Below, one piece after another: positions 1-8,500 of a stretch of 64,000 bases of DNA. Each line of letters starts with the position of its first letter. Position 1 is the first letter of the stretch. The DNA lies in contig NZ_FMXR01000004.1 in assembly GCF_900104415.1 (NCBI RefSeq), positions 186,001 through 250,000 of the forward strand. Reading direction: 5' to 3'. Under the pieces are notes generated by a model. It was not told the origin of the DNA. It saw only the letters and a program-made list of their open reading frames with translations, and did not search any database. The position numbers were made by a program, and so were the translations under genes. The DNA comes from Eubacterium oxidoreducens (lineage in GTDB: Bacteria; Bacillota; Clostridia; Lachnospirales; Lachnospiraceae).

Positions 1-1
1 A

Positions 2-241
2 GAAGATTATATAAAGACAGAGGTTTATGGTGGTTATTCAGTTTCAAGTCCGGATCCTGACAAACAGGCAACAGTTACGTTAAAGGATACTATCGTAGAG
101 CTTGGATATACAGAAGATTATGATATAGATAAGCTTTACAACACAGATATTTACAAAAATGCATTAGATAGCTTGATTTCTGAAAATCCGGATGATGCAG
201 TATATAAGGAATTACAGGATCATTTTAATCAGTACGAATAA
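2..241 (+). CDS. ABC substrate-binding protein, C-terminal part (NitT/TauT type)
   Basis: The last 79 codons of a gene that begins outside the window; the frame is open from base 2 to a TAA at 239-241. The visible residues are hydrophilic and end in a helical tail, as in NMT1/SsuA-like solute-binding proteins. Identification rests mainly on position: it sits 34 bases upstream of a NitT/TauT ATPase and permease, so it is probably the extracellular binding lipoprotein of that importer. The ligand cannot be read from this fragment. Confidence in the family is moderate because the signal peptide and ligand-binding lobes are missing. Confidence 0.6.
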   Translation, partial: EDYIKTEVYGGYSVSSPDPDKQATVTLKDTIVELGYTEDYDIDKLYNTDIYKNALDSLISENPDDAVYKELQDHFNQYE

Positions 242-275
242 TTTACTTATTATTATTTGATAGAGGTGAACTATT

Positions 276-1088
276 GTGAGCAAGATAGAGATACAAAACT
301 TAACAGTGGATTACAAGGAAAAGAATAGTCACTTTACAGCACTTAAAGATGTGTCTTTCTCAGTAGATTCAGGTGAATTTGTCAGTTTGATTGGTTCAAG
401 CGGTTGTGGAAAAAGTACTCTTCTTAGTATGTTAGAAGGTATCAAATTCCCAACATCCGGAACTATTTCGATTGATGGTGAACAAGTTCGCGGAACAGGC
501 ACTGATCGTGGAGTTGTATTTCAACATTATTCTCTCTTTCCATGGATGACAGCGAGAAAAAACGTTGCATTCGGAGTTAAACAGGTAAAAAAGAACTCAA
601 CCAAAGAGGAAAGATTAAAAATCGCTGACGAGTTTCTTAATAAGGTAGGTCTTGAAAATTTTAAAAACAAATATCCGGGACAACTCTCAGGAGGTATGCA
701 GCAACGAGTTGCGATTGCCAGAGCGCTTGCAATGAATACGGAGATTCTTCTTATGGATGAACCGTTTGGCGCAATTGATGCAAAAAACCGCACTATTCTG
801 CAAGAGTTATTACTTAAGCTTTGGGAGGGTGATGGAAAGCAGGAGAAAAAGACAGTTGTATTTGTTACCCACGATATTGATGAGGCTATACTTTTATCTG
901 ATCGTATTGTTATGATGTCTACCAACCCGGGACGTGTATATAAGGAAATAAAGGTTCCGTTCGAACGTCCGAGAAATCGCGCAAAGCTAGTGCAGACAAA
1001 GGAATACGGTGCATTCAGAAATGAGCTGCTCGCAATGTTCTACAGTGATATTGTAAATAAAATTGGTGGAAACGAGGTGGTATTGTAA
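276..1088 (+). CDS. ABC transporter ATP-binding protein, NitT/TauT/SsuB family
   Basis: Cytoplasmic ATPase of an importer, 270 residues, typical for SsuB/TauB. Walker A GSSGCGKST at about residues 40-48, a Q-loop (FQHYSLFPW), signature LSGGMQQR and Walker B ILLMDEPF followed by the H-loop FVTHD are all present, so it should be active. It starts with GTG behind AGAGGTGAA. Its stop overlaps the permease ATG by one base (TAATG), implying translational coupling. Family members energise uptake of taurine, alkanesulfonates, nitrate or thiamine precursors; the substrate here is inferred only from downstream enzymes. Confidence 0.93.
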   Translation: MSKIEIQNLTVDYKEKNSHFTALKDVSFSVDSGEFVSLIGSSGCGKSTLLSMLEGIKFPTSGTISIDGEQVRGTGTDRGVVFQHYSLFPWMTARKNVAFGVKQVKKNSTKEERLKIADEFLNKVGLENFKNKYPGQLSGGMQQRVAIARALAMNTEILLMDEPFGAIDAKNRTILQELLLKLWEGDGKQEKKTVVFVTHDIDEAILLSDRIVMMSTNPGRVYKEIKVPFERPRNRAKLVQTKEYGAFRNELLAMFYSDIVNKIGGNEVVL

Positions 1089-2008
1089 TGACACTTAAAA
1101 CGAGATATTTGAGAGTTGCAAATCTCTTGTTCCTAATATTAATTGCGATTCAGTTTCTTCCGGACAAAATCGAAAAAGATTCTCAGATTTCATATGTGAT
1201 TACATTTGCAATTGTTGTGGAAGCAATAGTACTCATAGTATCAGCACTTATAAAAAAACAGGAAGGTCTTAATTTATTTTTAGATATTATCGGTTTTCTG
1301 TTTGTCTTCCTGATATTATGGACACTTGCAACGGCAAAATTGGATTTACTGAAACAGTCTTTGTTTCCACCTCCGGGGAGTGTGTTTGCGCAGTTTATAG
1401 AAGATATTGACAAAATAGTTATTAACATAAAAAGTTCGGTGGGGATTGTTATCCAGGGTTATATATTTGCAGCAGTAATTGCAATCATACTCGGATTATT
1501 TCTTGGATGGAGCACCAGACTTGGAAATGCCGCAACATATATTTCCAAATTTTTAGGCTCAATCCCACCAATAGTTTACATACCTTATGGAATTGCTTTA
1601 TTACCAACATTCCGTTCGGTATCAGTATTTGTAATATTTCTTGCAACCTTTTGGCCGGTTTTTGCTGGAACTATGAGTGGAGTTTTGAATGTTGAACAGA
1701 AAGTTATTGATTCAGCCAAAGTACTGAATGTAAATAAATTCACAATGCTCTTTTCGGTAATTTTACCGGCCTCTCTTCCACAGATATTTATAGGATGCAA
1801 TCAGGGCCTGAGTGTTTCGTTTATATTGCTGACTTCAGCAGAAATGATAGGTGCACAAGATGGACTTGGTTACTATGTTAAGCAGTATTCGGATTTCGGA
1901 GACTATACGCGTACGATTGTCGGACTTTTGGTAATCGGTGTTGTGGTTGTAGTAATTTCGTTCCTGTTTAATAGGTTACAAAGATATTTATTACGTTGGA
2001 AGCGATAG
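1088..2008 (+). CDS. ABC transporter permease, NitT/TauT/SsuC family
   Basis: Membrane permease of 306 residues with a BPD_transp_1 core in its C-terminal two thirds. The coupling (EAA-like) loop is visible as DSAKVLNVNKFTMLFSVILP at about residues 208-227. It is longer than SsuC (about 260 residues) because of an N-terminal extension carrying two extra hydrophobic segments before the stretch where the family normally begins (FPPPGSVF). It is co-translated with the preceding ATPase and followed after 9 bases by the oxidoreductase genes, so transport and oxidation genes appear to share one transcript. Confidence 0.9.
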   Translation: MTLKTRYLRVANLLFLILIAIQFLPDKIEKDSQISYVITFAIVVEAIVLIVSALIKKQEGLNLFLDIIGFLFVFLILWTLATAKLDLLKQSLFPPPGSVFAQFIEDIDKIVINIKSSVGIVIQGYIFAAVIAIILGLFLGWSTRLGNAATYISKFLGSIPPIVYIPYGIALLPTFRSVSVFVIFLATFWPVFAGTMSGVLNVEQKVIDSAKVLNVNKFTMLFSVILPASLPQIFIGCNQGLSVSFILLTSAEMIGAQDGLGYYVKQYSDFGDYTRTIVGLLVIGVVVVVISFLFNRLQRYLLRWKR

Positions 2009-2017
2009 GAGGAAAGT

Positions 2018-2554
2018 ATGACAGAAATATTATGGCATGGCAGAGGTGGCCAGGGTGCATTTACAGCAGCAAAGCTACTTGGTGCCGCATATGCGTTAAA
2101 AGAGGGAGAAAACTATGCGCTTGCATTTCCATCCTTCGGTCCTGAGAGACGAGGTGCTCCGATTAGAGCTTTTACTAAGCTTGAAAATAAACCGATTGGA
2201 AATCGGAGCGAAGTTACAAAAGCAGATTATAGTATTTTTCTTGATGACACGTTATTTTCTGATGAGGCTTTTGAAGAAATTAAAGATGGTGGCAAAATAT
2301 TGTTAAATACAAAAAGTAGTATAGATGATGAACGTGTAATTACAATAGATGGCGATGCAATAGCCACAGAAATATTAAAATTACCAATTACCAACACAAT
2401 TATGTTGGGGGCTTTTGCGGCTGTATTTGAAGGAATATCGCTTGAGAATATAGCAGAGTCAATCAGGCAGTATATGCCTGCTAAGCTTAGAGAAAAGAAT
2501 ATTGCGGCAGCAGAGGCTGCAGCTGATTCAGTAGCTGAGGAGGTGGGCGAATGA
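2018..2554 (+). CDS. 2-oxoacid:ferredoxin oxidoreductase, gamma subunit
   Basis: 178 residues with the hallmark N-terminal motif WHGRGGQGA (residues 6-14) and the conserved FPSFGPERRGAP segment of the gamma (POR_N-independent, IPR002869-type) domain. In four-subunit enzymes this domain helps bind CoA and the substrate-derived intermediate. RBS AGGAGG lies just before the ATG. It overlaps the delta subunit by four bases. In Clostridia pyruvate oxidation is usually done by a single-chain enzyme, so a separate four-subunit enzyme in an operon with a transporter is more likely specialised for another 2-oxoacid. Confidence 0.93.
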   Translation: MTEILWHGRGGQGAFTAAKLLGAAYALKEGENYALAFPSFGPERRGAPIRAFTKLENKPIGNRSEVTKADYSIFLDDTLFSDEAFEEIKDGGKILLNTKSSIDDERVITIDGDAIATEILKLPITNTIMLGAFAAVFEGISLENIAESIRQYMPAKLREKNIAAAEAAADSVAEEVGE

Positions 2555-2841
2555 AACCATATCTAAGAGAAAAAGTACCAAGTACTCTGAAAGATATTCC
2601 GGATTCAACCGCCTATGAAGCAGGATATCTGGTAACAAAAAATGCCGGTTGGCGTAATGTTTGTCCGGTTATAGATTCGGAAAAATGTGTCGGATGTTTA
2701 CAATGCTATTTGCATTGTCCCGACGGAGTTATTTATAAAAAAGACGGAAAAGTTGACATTGACTACGATTTCTGCAAGGGATGTGGAATTTGTAAAAAGA
2801 TATGTAAGTTTGGAGCAATTGAAATGGAGGTAGAAAAGTAA
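2551..2841 (+). CDS. 2-oxoacid:ferredoxin oxidoreductase, delta (ferredoxin-like) subunit
   Basis: 96-residue bacterial-type ferredoxin subunit with two complete [4Fe-4S] motifs: C46-x2-C49-x2-C52-x3-C56-P and C75-x2-C78-x2-C81-x3-C85. It carries electrons from the TPP site to external ferredoxin. It overlaps gamma (ATGA-type, 4 bases) and its stop shares a base with the alpha-subunit start, so the four subunits are tightly coupled. The N-terminal 40 residues are the usual delta-subunit leader that packs on the alpha/beta core. Confidence 0.94.
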   Translation: MKPYLREKVPSTLKDIPDSTAYEAGYLVTKNAGWRNVCPVIDSEKCVGCLQCYLHCPDGVIYKKDGKVDIDYDFCKGCGICKKICKFGAIEMEVEK

Positions 2842-4013
2842 TGGCAAAGCAGTTTTTATCAGGCAATGAAGCTTTTGCATACGGTATCCGCTTAGCAAAA
2901 CCTCAGGTCATTTCAGCATATCCTATTACTCCACAGACAATTGTGGTTGAAAAACTATCTGAAATGGTAGAAGATGGAAGCTTAAATGCGGAATTTATAC
3001 ATGTGGAGTCTGAACATTCAGCGTTGTCATGTGCAATGGGTGCTTCATCGGTTGGAGCAAGAGCTTTTACCGCAACATCATCGCAGGGACTGCTTTATAT
3101 GGCTGAGTGTCTTCTGTATACATCAGGAGGACGTTTCCCAATCGTTATGATGAATGCCTGTCGTTCAACGGCGTTGCCTTGGAATATATACGGCGATCAA
3201 AGAGATTCTATTTCACAGTTGGATTCAGGATGGATTCAGGCCTATGCAGAAAATGCGCAGGAGGCATTGGATATGGCTCTTATGAGTTACTACATTGCTG
3301 AACATAAGGATGTGGCTACACCGTTTATGGCAAATCTCGATGGGTTTGTGCTAACCCATACTTACGAAGTGGTTGATGTGCCAACAAATGAACAGGCAGA
3401 TGCTTTTCTTCCAAAATATGAGACAGATAATAAATTAGATTTTGATGCTCCAAAAAATCTCGCATTTACTGCCGGACCTGCTCTGAATACAGAATTCAAG
3501 TATAAAGAGCATATCGGAATGCTAAATGCGAAAAAAGTAATAGATGAGGCAGAACAGAAATTTGCTGAAATATTTGGCAGACAGTACACAGGACTTGTGG
3601 AGGAATATCGAACAGAGGATGCAGATTATATTTTGATAACTCTTGGTAGTATCGCAGGACTTGTAAAAGAGACAGTAGATAAGTTAAGGGATCAAGGAAA
3701 AAAGGTAGGTTTATTAAAACTTAGATATATTCGTCCGTTCCCTAACGAAGAAATTGCAAATGCAGTAAAAAATGCAAGGGCAGTTGCAGTACTTGAGAAG
3801 GATATTTCCTTTGGTAATGAGGGTACGGTATATACAAATGTTAATTCAGCACTGCATAAGGCAAATATTTCCATTCCGGCTTCAAATTATATTGGAGGAC
3901 TAGGTGGCAGAGACATTCCAGCCGATGAGATAGAGACAATATTTGAGGAACTTGAAAAAGAGCAGACAAAAGTACAGTTTATCGGAATCGGAGGTGATGC
4001 AGATGAGCATTAA
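2841..4013 (+). CDS. 2-oxoacid:ferredoxin oxidoreductase, alpha subunit
   Basis: 390 residues, normal for PorA/VorB-type alpha chains. The N-terminal pyrimidine-binding domain is recognisable by the YPITPQT segment (about residues 27-33), HVESEHSA and the SSQGL segment; the C-terminal transketolase-like domain ends in GGLGGRD. It binds the pyrimidine side of TPP together with the beta chain. The start follows a clear GGAGG. The sequence does not tell pyruvate, branched-chain, aryl or sulfo-2-oxoacid specificity apart by eye; the operon context argues for a specialised substrate. Confidence 0.93.
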   Translation: MAKQFLSGNEAFAYGIRLAKPQVISAYPITPQTIVVEKLSEMVEDGSLNAEFIHVESEHSALSCAMGASSVGARAFTATSSQGLLYMAECLLYTSGGRFPIVMMNACRSTALPWNIYGDQRDSISQLDSGWIQAYAENAQEALDMALMSYYIAEHKDVATPFMANLDGFVLTHTYEVVDVPTNEQADAFLPKYETDNKLDFDAPKNLAFTAGPALNTEFKYKEHIGMLNAKKVIDEAEQKFAEIFGRQYTGLVEEYRTEDADYILITLGSIAGLVKETVDKLRDQGKKVGLLKLRYIRPFPNEEIANAVKNARAVAVLEKDISFGNEGTVYTNVNSALHKANISIPASNYIGGLGGRDIPADEIETIFEELEKEQTKVQFIGIGGDADEH

Positions 4014-4893
4014 TGCAAGAACGTTGAATGAAGATGAATTTTTCTATGGTCATAAGGCATGTGCCGGTTGTGGTGGAAGTCTTGCTGTAAGAATAGCATT
4101 AAAGGTTCTTGGTGAACGCTCAGTTGCAGTTCTTCCGGCAGGTTGTATGTCAGCAGTAGGATTTAATTTTCCACAACTGTGTTTTGGCAACAATGCAATT
4201 ATTTCTACATTTGCTGGTACAGCTTCAATGCTTACCGGAATAGAAGCCGGACTTAGAGCGCAGGGTATTGACAACTTTCAGGCTGTTGGGTTTGCAGGTG
4301 ACGGAGGTACAGCAGATATAGGAATACAGTCTTTGTCAGGAGCGATAGATAGAAATGATGATATTCTTTACATTTGCTACGACAATGAGGCGTATATGAA
4401 TACAGGCATACAGAAGAGTTCGCTCACACCATTTGGTGCAAAAACGACTACAACTCCGGCAGGAAAGAATATTCGTGGTAATTTAAGACCTAAAAAAAAT
4501 ATGTTTGAGATTGTTGCTGCACATGGAATACCATATGCTGCAACCGCGAGCATAGGATATTTGGATGACTTTATGAAAAAGGTTGAGAAAGCTTCAAAAA
4601 TTAAGGGAACCAAATATATTCATATTATAGCACCATGTCCTACAGGATGGGGCACGGCCACAGATGAAACAGTAAGTATAGCCAAAGAAGGCGTAGATTG
4701 TGGATTATGGTATCTCGCTGAATATGAAAACGGAGAGTTTAAATTAAACCATAAGCCAAAGGAATTTACTGATGTGGCAGAGTATTTAAAAAAGCAAAGC
4801 AGATTTCGTCATCTTAATGATGATGACGTAGAAACAATAATACAATCCCGCGATTCAAAATGGGATTTCATTAATAAAAATTTTAATATTTAG
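4003..4893 (+). CDS. 2-oxoacid:ferredoxin oxidoreductase, beta subunit (TPP-binding)
   Basis: Beta chain carrying the diphosphate side of TPP: motif GDGG at residues 99-102 followed by the acidic/asparagine stretch ending near YDNEAYMNTG. Cysteines C20, C23 (CAGC) and C48, with a later cysteine in PCPTGWG, match the proximal [4Fe-4S] cluster of this subunit. I chose the ATG at 4003 because GGAGGTG lies at the right distance; the frame is open upstream to a TTG at 3943 inside the alpha gene. It overlaps alpha by 11 bases. The product is 296 residues, usual for the family. Confidence 0.92.
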   Translation: MSINARTLNEDEFFYGHKACAGCGGSLAVRIALKVLGERSVAVLPAGCMSAVGFNFPQLCFGNNAIISTFAGTASMLTGIEAGLRAQGIDNFQAVGFAGDGGTADIGIQSLSGAIDRNDDILYICYDNEAYMNTGIQKSSLTPFGAKTTTTPAGKNIRGNLRPKKNMFEIVAAHGIPYAATASIGYLDDFMKKVEKASKIKGTKYIHIIAPCPTGWGTATDETVSIAKEGVDCGLWYLAEYENGEFKLNHKPKEFTDVAEYLKKQSRFRHLNDDDVETIIQSRDSKWDFINKNFNI

Positions 4894-4904
4894 GAGGCTT
4901 TAAA

Positions 4905-6245
4905 ATGAGCAGAGATGTAAACAACAAGTATTGGGATGAAGAACTTGAAACACTCCCTCGTGAGGAGTTGGAAAAAAGACAGCTTGAAGATCTTAAGGAA
5001 ATTGTAAAATTCGCATATGAAAACGCACCATATTATAAGCGTTCATTTGATGAAGCAGATGTGAAACCGGAAGATATTCAGACATTGGAAGATATTCAGA
5101 AATTTCCATTTATCGATAAGAAGACACAGAGAGATACACAGGGTGTAGGCTCATTCCTTGGAGAACTTGCAGCTGTACCGGAAGAAGATGTTGTATTTAT
5201 ATCTACTTCTTCAGGATCAACCGGAGTACCAACTATGAGTCCGTTTACTAAGAAGGATTTTGATGAGTTCCAGGATACAGAGAGTCGTTGGTTCTGGCAG
5301 GTAGGTATGCGTCCTAATGATCGTTATGTTCATGCGCTTAACTTCTCATTGTATGTTGGTGGACCTGACGTAATCGGTGCACAAAATCTTGGAGCACTTA
5401 GTATTTGGGGTGGAACACTTCCAAGTGAAAGATTGCTCTTTGTATTGAAAACATACCAGCCAACAGTAATCTGGACTAGTCCATCATACGCTTGGCAGCT
5501 CGGTGAAAAGGCTCTTAAGAGCGGAATTGATCCTAAGAAGGATCTTAATATTAAGAAGATTATTGTTGCCGGTGAACTTGGTGGTTCAATTGATGCAACA
5601 AGAAAATCTATTGAAGATCTTTGGGGAGCAGAAGTATACGATTTCTATGGACTTTCAGACATTTTTGGTGCTTGTGCTGCTATGTGTGAAGCAAAAGATG
5701 GTCTTCACATTGCGGAAAATCATATTCTCGTTGAGACAGTTGATCTTCATACAGGAGAAGTATTAAAGCCGGGTGAAGTTGGTGAACTTGTATTTACTAC
5801 ACTTAGAAAGCATGCCCGTCCATTAATTCGTTTCCGTACAGGTGATATCGGATGGATTGATAATACTCCTTGCTCATGCGGAAGAACTCACGGAAGAATT
5901 CATATCAACGGTCGTAAGGATGATATGTTTATTGTTTCTGCAGTTAATGTTTTCCCTAGTGATATTGAAGCGGTTATCCGTGAAATTTCAGGTATTACAG
6001 GTGAATATTTAATTCGTGTATTTGAAAAAGATTTCACATGCAAGTATTCAGTTGAAATTGAGAAGAATGCTGATAACCCTGCAAGTGATAAGGAAGTTTC
6101 AGAACTTGTTTCTGCAGCTCTTAAGGGACGTATTGGTGTTAAACCATACAAGGTAGTAGTTCATCCTGATGGAGGACTTGATACACGTAGTGAACATAAA
6201 TCAAAACGTATCATTGATGAACGTAAGTTAGATTATATTATTTAG
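4905..6245 (+). CDS. PaaK-like AMP-forming acyl-CoA ligase
   Basis: 446 residues, the usual length of phenylacetate-CoA ligase-like enzymes. Visible are the phosphate-binding loop STSSGSTGVPT (about residues 102-112), the FYGLSDI adenylate motif, and RFRTGDIGWID followed by the C-terminal lid. A CxC-x9-G zinc-ribbon-like turn (PCSCGRTHGR) is typical of PaaK relatives. Next to a 2-oxoacid oxidoreductase it could run towards acid plus ATP, harvesting the acyl-CoA made upstream, or activate an acid. PaaK is the name of the best-known relative and is not evidence that the substrate is phenylacetate. Confidence 0.88.
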   Translation: MSRDVNNKYWDEELETLPREELEKRQLEDLKEIVKFAYENAPYYKRSFDEADVKPEDIQTLEDIQKFPFIDKKTQRDTQGVGSFLGELAAVPEEDVVFISTSSGSTGVPTMSPFTKKDFDEFQDTESRWFWQVGMRPNDRYVHALNFSLYVGGPDVIGAQNLGALSIWGGTLPSERLLFVLKTYQPTVIWTSPSYAWQLGEKALKSGIDPKKDLNIKKIIVAGELGGSIDATRKSIEDLWGAEVYDFYGLSDIFGACAAMCEAKDGLHIAENHILVETVDLHTGEVLKPGEVGELVFTTLRKHARPLIRFRTGDIGWIDNTPCSCGRTHGRIHINGRKDDMFIVSAVNVFPSDIEAVIREISGITGEYLIRVFEKDFTCKYSVEIEKNADNPASDKEVSELVSAALKGRIGVKPYKVVVHPDGGLDTRSEHKSKRIIDERKLDYII

Positions 6246-6260
6246 TAGGAGGCAAACTGT

Positions 6261-7442
6261 ATGCCTGAACTTTCAAAAAGAACAGAAACATTTACAGATT
6301 CGGTGATACGTCGTATGACTCGAGTGTCGAAAAAGTATGGTGCGGTAAATTTGTCTCAGGGTTTTCCTGATTTTGAACCACCAAAAGAGATTCTTGACCG
6401 ACTTGCACAAGTTTCAAAAGAAGATTTCCATCAGTATTCAATTACATGGGGAGCACAAAATTTTAGGGAAGCATTGGCACAAAAGCAATCGCGCCTTATG
6501 GGGAGAACAGTCGACCCAAACTGTGAAATCGTGGTAACATGTGGAAGCACTGAAGCAATGATGGCGGCGATGATGACAGTTGCAAATCCCGGAGATAAAG
6601 TGATTGTGTTCTCACCATTTTATGAAAACTATGGTGCAGATACGATTCTTACAGGTGCAGAGCCAATATATGTTCCTCTTTATCCACCTGAATTTAATTT
6701 TGATGCTGATGAGCTGGAGGCTGCTTTTAAGCAGAATCCAAAAGCATTGATTCTTTGTAATCCATCTAATCCATGTGGAAAGGTGTTTACATATGATGAA
6801 TTAAAAATAATAGCTGATTTAGCTCAAAAATATGATACATTTGTAATTACAGATGAGGTTTATGAACATATTGTATATGAGCCAAACAAGCATATATATT
6901 TTGCATCATTACCGGGTATGTGGGAAAGAACAATAACATGTTCTTCACTATCAAAAACATATTCAATAACAGGTTGGAGACTTGGATATATTATTGCACC
7001 ACCAAATATAATAGATGTTGCCAAAAAAGTACATGATTTCCTTACAGTAGGTGCCGCTGCGCCATTACAGGAAGCAGCAATTACAGGTCTGAAATTTGGA
7101 GATGATTACTATAAGTGGTTGCTGGATAAGTACACTCATAAAAGAGAACTTTTCTTAAAGGGGCTTGATGATATCGGCATTGCACACACAACACCTCAAG
7201 GTGCATATTATATTTTGTTGGATATATCTGAATTTGGATTTGAATCTGATTTGGAATTCTGTGAAACACTTGCCCGTGATGTTGGGGTTGGTGCTGTTCC
7301 GGGTTCAAGCTTTTTCAGGGAACCGGTTAATCATTTGATCAGACTTCATTTTGCGAAAAAGGATGAAACATTATTTGAAGCACTAAATCGTTTAGAGGAC
7401 ATTCGAAAAAAAATACCTGCTCGAAAAAGTTTCATAAAATAA
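6261..7442 (+). CDS. Class I/II PLP-dependent aminotransferase
   Basis: 393 residues, fold type I. NPSNPCGK and ITDEVYEH mark the PLP-binding aspartate/tyrosine region; the Schiff-base lysine is in SSLSKTYSITGWRLG; the C-terminal RLHFAKK arginine would bind the substrate carboxylate. This is the aspartate/kynurenine/methionine-type class I group, not the class III group that holds taurine:pyruvate aminotransferase. It closes operon A, 15 bases after the ligase and just before a strong terminator, so it probably produces the 2-oxoacid oxidised by the four-subunit enzyme. Amino donor unknown. Confidence 0.92.
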   Translation: MPELSKRTETFTDSVIRRMTRVSKKYGAVNLSQGFPDFEPPKEILDRLAQVSKEDFHQYSITWGAQNFREALAQKQSRLMGRTVDPNCEIVVTCGSTEAMMAAMMTVANPGDKVIVFSPFYENYGADTILTGAEPIYVPLYPPEFNFDADELEAAFKQNPKALILCNPSNPCGKVFTYDELKIIADLAQKYDTFVITDEVYEHIVYEPNKHIYFASLPGMWERTITCSSLSKTYSITGWRLGYIIAPPNIIDVAKKVHDFLTVGAAAPLQEAAITGLKFGDDYYKWLLDKYTHKRELFLKGLDDIGIAHTTPQGAYYILLDISEFGFESDLEFCETLARDVGVGAVPGSSFFREPVNHLIRLHFAKKDETLFEALNRLEDIRKKIPARKSFIK

Positions 7443-7454
7443 TTTTTATAATAA

Positions 7455-7502
7455 AAAATCATCGGACTCCTTTGTTTATATAGAGGATTATCCGATGATT
7501 TT
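7455..7502 (+). terminator. Rho-independent terminator of operon A
   Basis: A perfect 12-bp stem (7455-7466 with 7491-7502) whose arms read AAAATCATCGGA and its complement, 13 bases after the aminotransferase stop. The loop can fold further through CTCC/GGAG-like pairing. The A/T-rich outer arms supply the U-tract. It separates operon A from operon B. Confidence 0.85.
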
Positions 7503-7673
7503 GATTATAAAGTAAATTGTTTATTTTAATTCCTATAGTAGGGCATACCTACAGACGAAGAGGTAGGAGAACTTTTAGGAGCAATCAGCATGACTTTATA
7601 AAATTTTCCAGATTATAGCTGGCTATAGATTTAATCTATAGCCAGCTATAATTTTATTCAGCAACCAAACATA
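7503..7673 (+). other. Intergenic region with a second long hairpin
   Basis: No coding sequence is evident. It contains a perfect 19-bp stem with a three-base loop (7612-7630 with 7634-7652) followed by TTTTATT, the strongest hairpin in the window by base pairing. Upstream of it, 7532-7542 reads CCTATAGTAGG, and 7549-7567 can form a small CCTAC/GTAGG stem-loop. The hairpin may be a second terminator reading in from a small RNA or from operon A read-through. No known riboswitch was recognised. Confidence 0.55.
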
Positions 7674-7719
7674 TTGAACTCCTCCAATATATTTGTTATT
7701 ATCCTATCAGCCTAGTAGG
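7674..7719 (+). promoter_or_regulatory. Promoter and overlapping operator of operon B
   Basis: TTGAAC (7674-7679), a 17-base spacer and TATTAT (7697-7702) form a good sigma-A-type promoter. Immediately downstream, where transcription should begin, lies the palindrome CCTAGTAGG (7711-7719), preceded by another CCTA half-site at 7703. A related CCTA-N3-TAGG copy occurs at 7532-7542. CCTA/TAGG half-sites resemble operators of Rrf2-family regulators (CymR/IscR type) as I remember them, which would fit sulfur control; that match is inference. Confidence 0.55.
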
Positions 7720-7747
7720 AAAATAGTGAATAGAGGGAAGTATATTT

Positions 7748-8500
7748 ATGCAAAAAAAGTTTTTTTACGGAGTCGAATACGTTGCTCTGTTATTAGCCAT
7801 TATCGTGTTCTGGCAGCTGATGAACGTTAGTGGGAGACTTAATCCGGTTGTGCTTCCAGCCCCGGCAAAGGTGCTTGGTACCTTTGAATCGTTAGTTAAA
7901 CAGGGAACCTTATTATCGAATTTATTGATAAGTATAGTAAGAGTTCTAAAAGGATATTTCCTTGCAATGGGACTAGGGCTTATACTTGGTATTTTTATTG
8001 GACTTTTTGAACACGTACGTCGAATTACAGATTTACTGGTACAGATTATAAAGCCTATTCCACCGATCGCATGGATTCCACTTGTTATATTGTGGTTTGG
8101 AATTGGAGAATCAGGAAAGATTTTTTTAATTTTTCTAGGTGGATTTTTCACAATGCTGGTGAATGTTGTAGATGGAATAAGACAAGCGGATGTAAAGCTT
8201 CTTGAGGTATCAGAGGTTGCAGAGACGCCATTTGCCAAGCATGTAGTTAAAGTGATTATTCCAGGAGCGGCACCTAATATATTTACAGGCTTTCGAGTAG
8301 GCCTTAGCTCGTGTTGGATGTGTGTTGTTGCAGCAGAATTGGTTTCTAGTAACACTGGTCTTGGTTATATGATTATGAATGCCAGACAGTTTGGACAGAC
8401 GGATGTGGTAATAGTTGGAATGTTAATCATCGGTCTTATTGGCAAGCTAATGGATTCATTACTAAAACTTATTGAGAGCAGGGTGATTAAATGGGTATAA
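7748..8500 (+). CDS. ABC transporter permease, NitT/TauT/SsuC family
   Basis: 250 residues with about six membrane segments and the BPD_transp_1 coupling region near residues 150-185. LPAPAKVLGTF near the N terminus is the usual start of SsuC/TauC permeases, and its length fits the family, unlike the longer permease of operon A. The ATG follows AGAGGGAAG at good spacing. It overlaps the following ATPase by 10 bases. It is the first gene of operon B and so likely imports the substrate of the downstream glycyl-radical enzyme. Confidence 0.92.
   Translation: MQKKFFYGVEYVALLLAIIVFWQLMNVSGRLNPVVLPAPAKVLGTFESLVKQGTLLSNLLISIVRVLKGYFLAMGLGLILGIFIGLFEHVRRITDLLVQIIKPIPPIAWIPLVILWFGIGESGKIFLIFLGGFFTMLVNVVDGIRQADVKLLEVSEVAETPFAKHVVKVIIPGAAPNIFTGFRVGLSSCWMCVVAAELVSSNTGLGYMIMNARQFGQTDVVIVGMLIIGLIGKLMDSLLKLIESRVIKWV

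Noticed and set aside
4905-6245. Naming the ligase as phenylacetate-CoA ligase and operon A as phenylacetate metabolism
   Set aside because: PaaK-like enzymes act on many acids and the second operon points to sulfonates; kept as an alternative only.
7765-8355. Minus-strand ORF of 196 codons opposite the permease
   Set aside because: The plus strand encodes a clear ABC permease in operon order; no motif supports the antisense frame.
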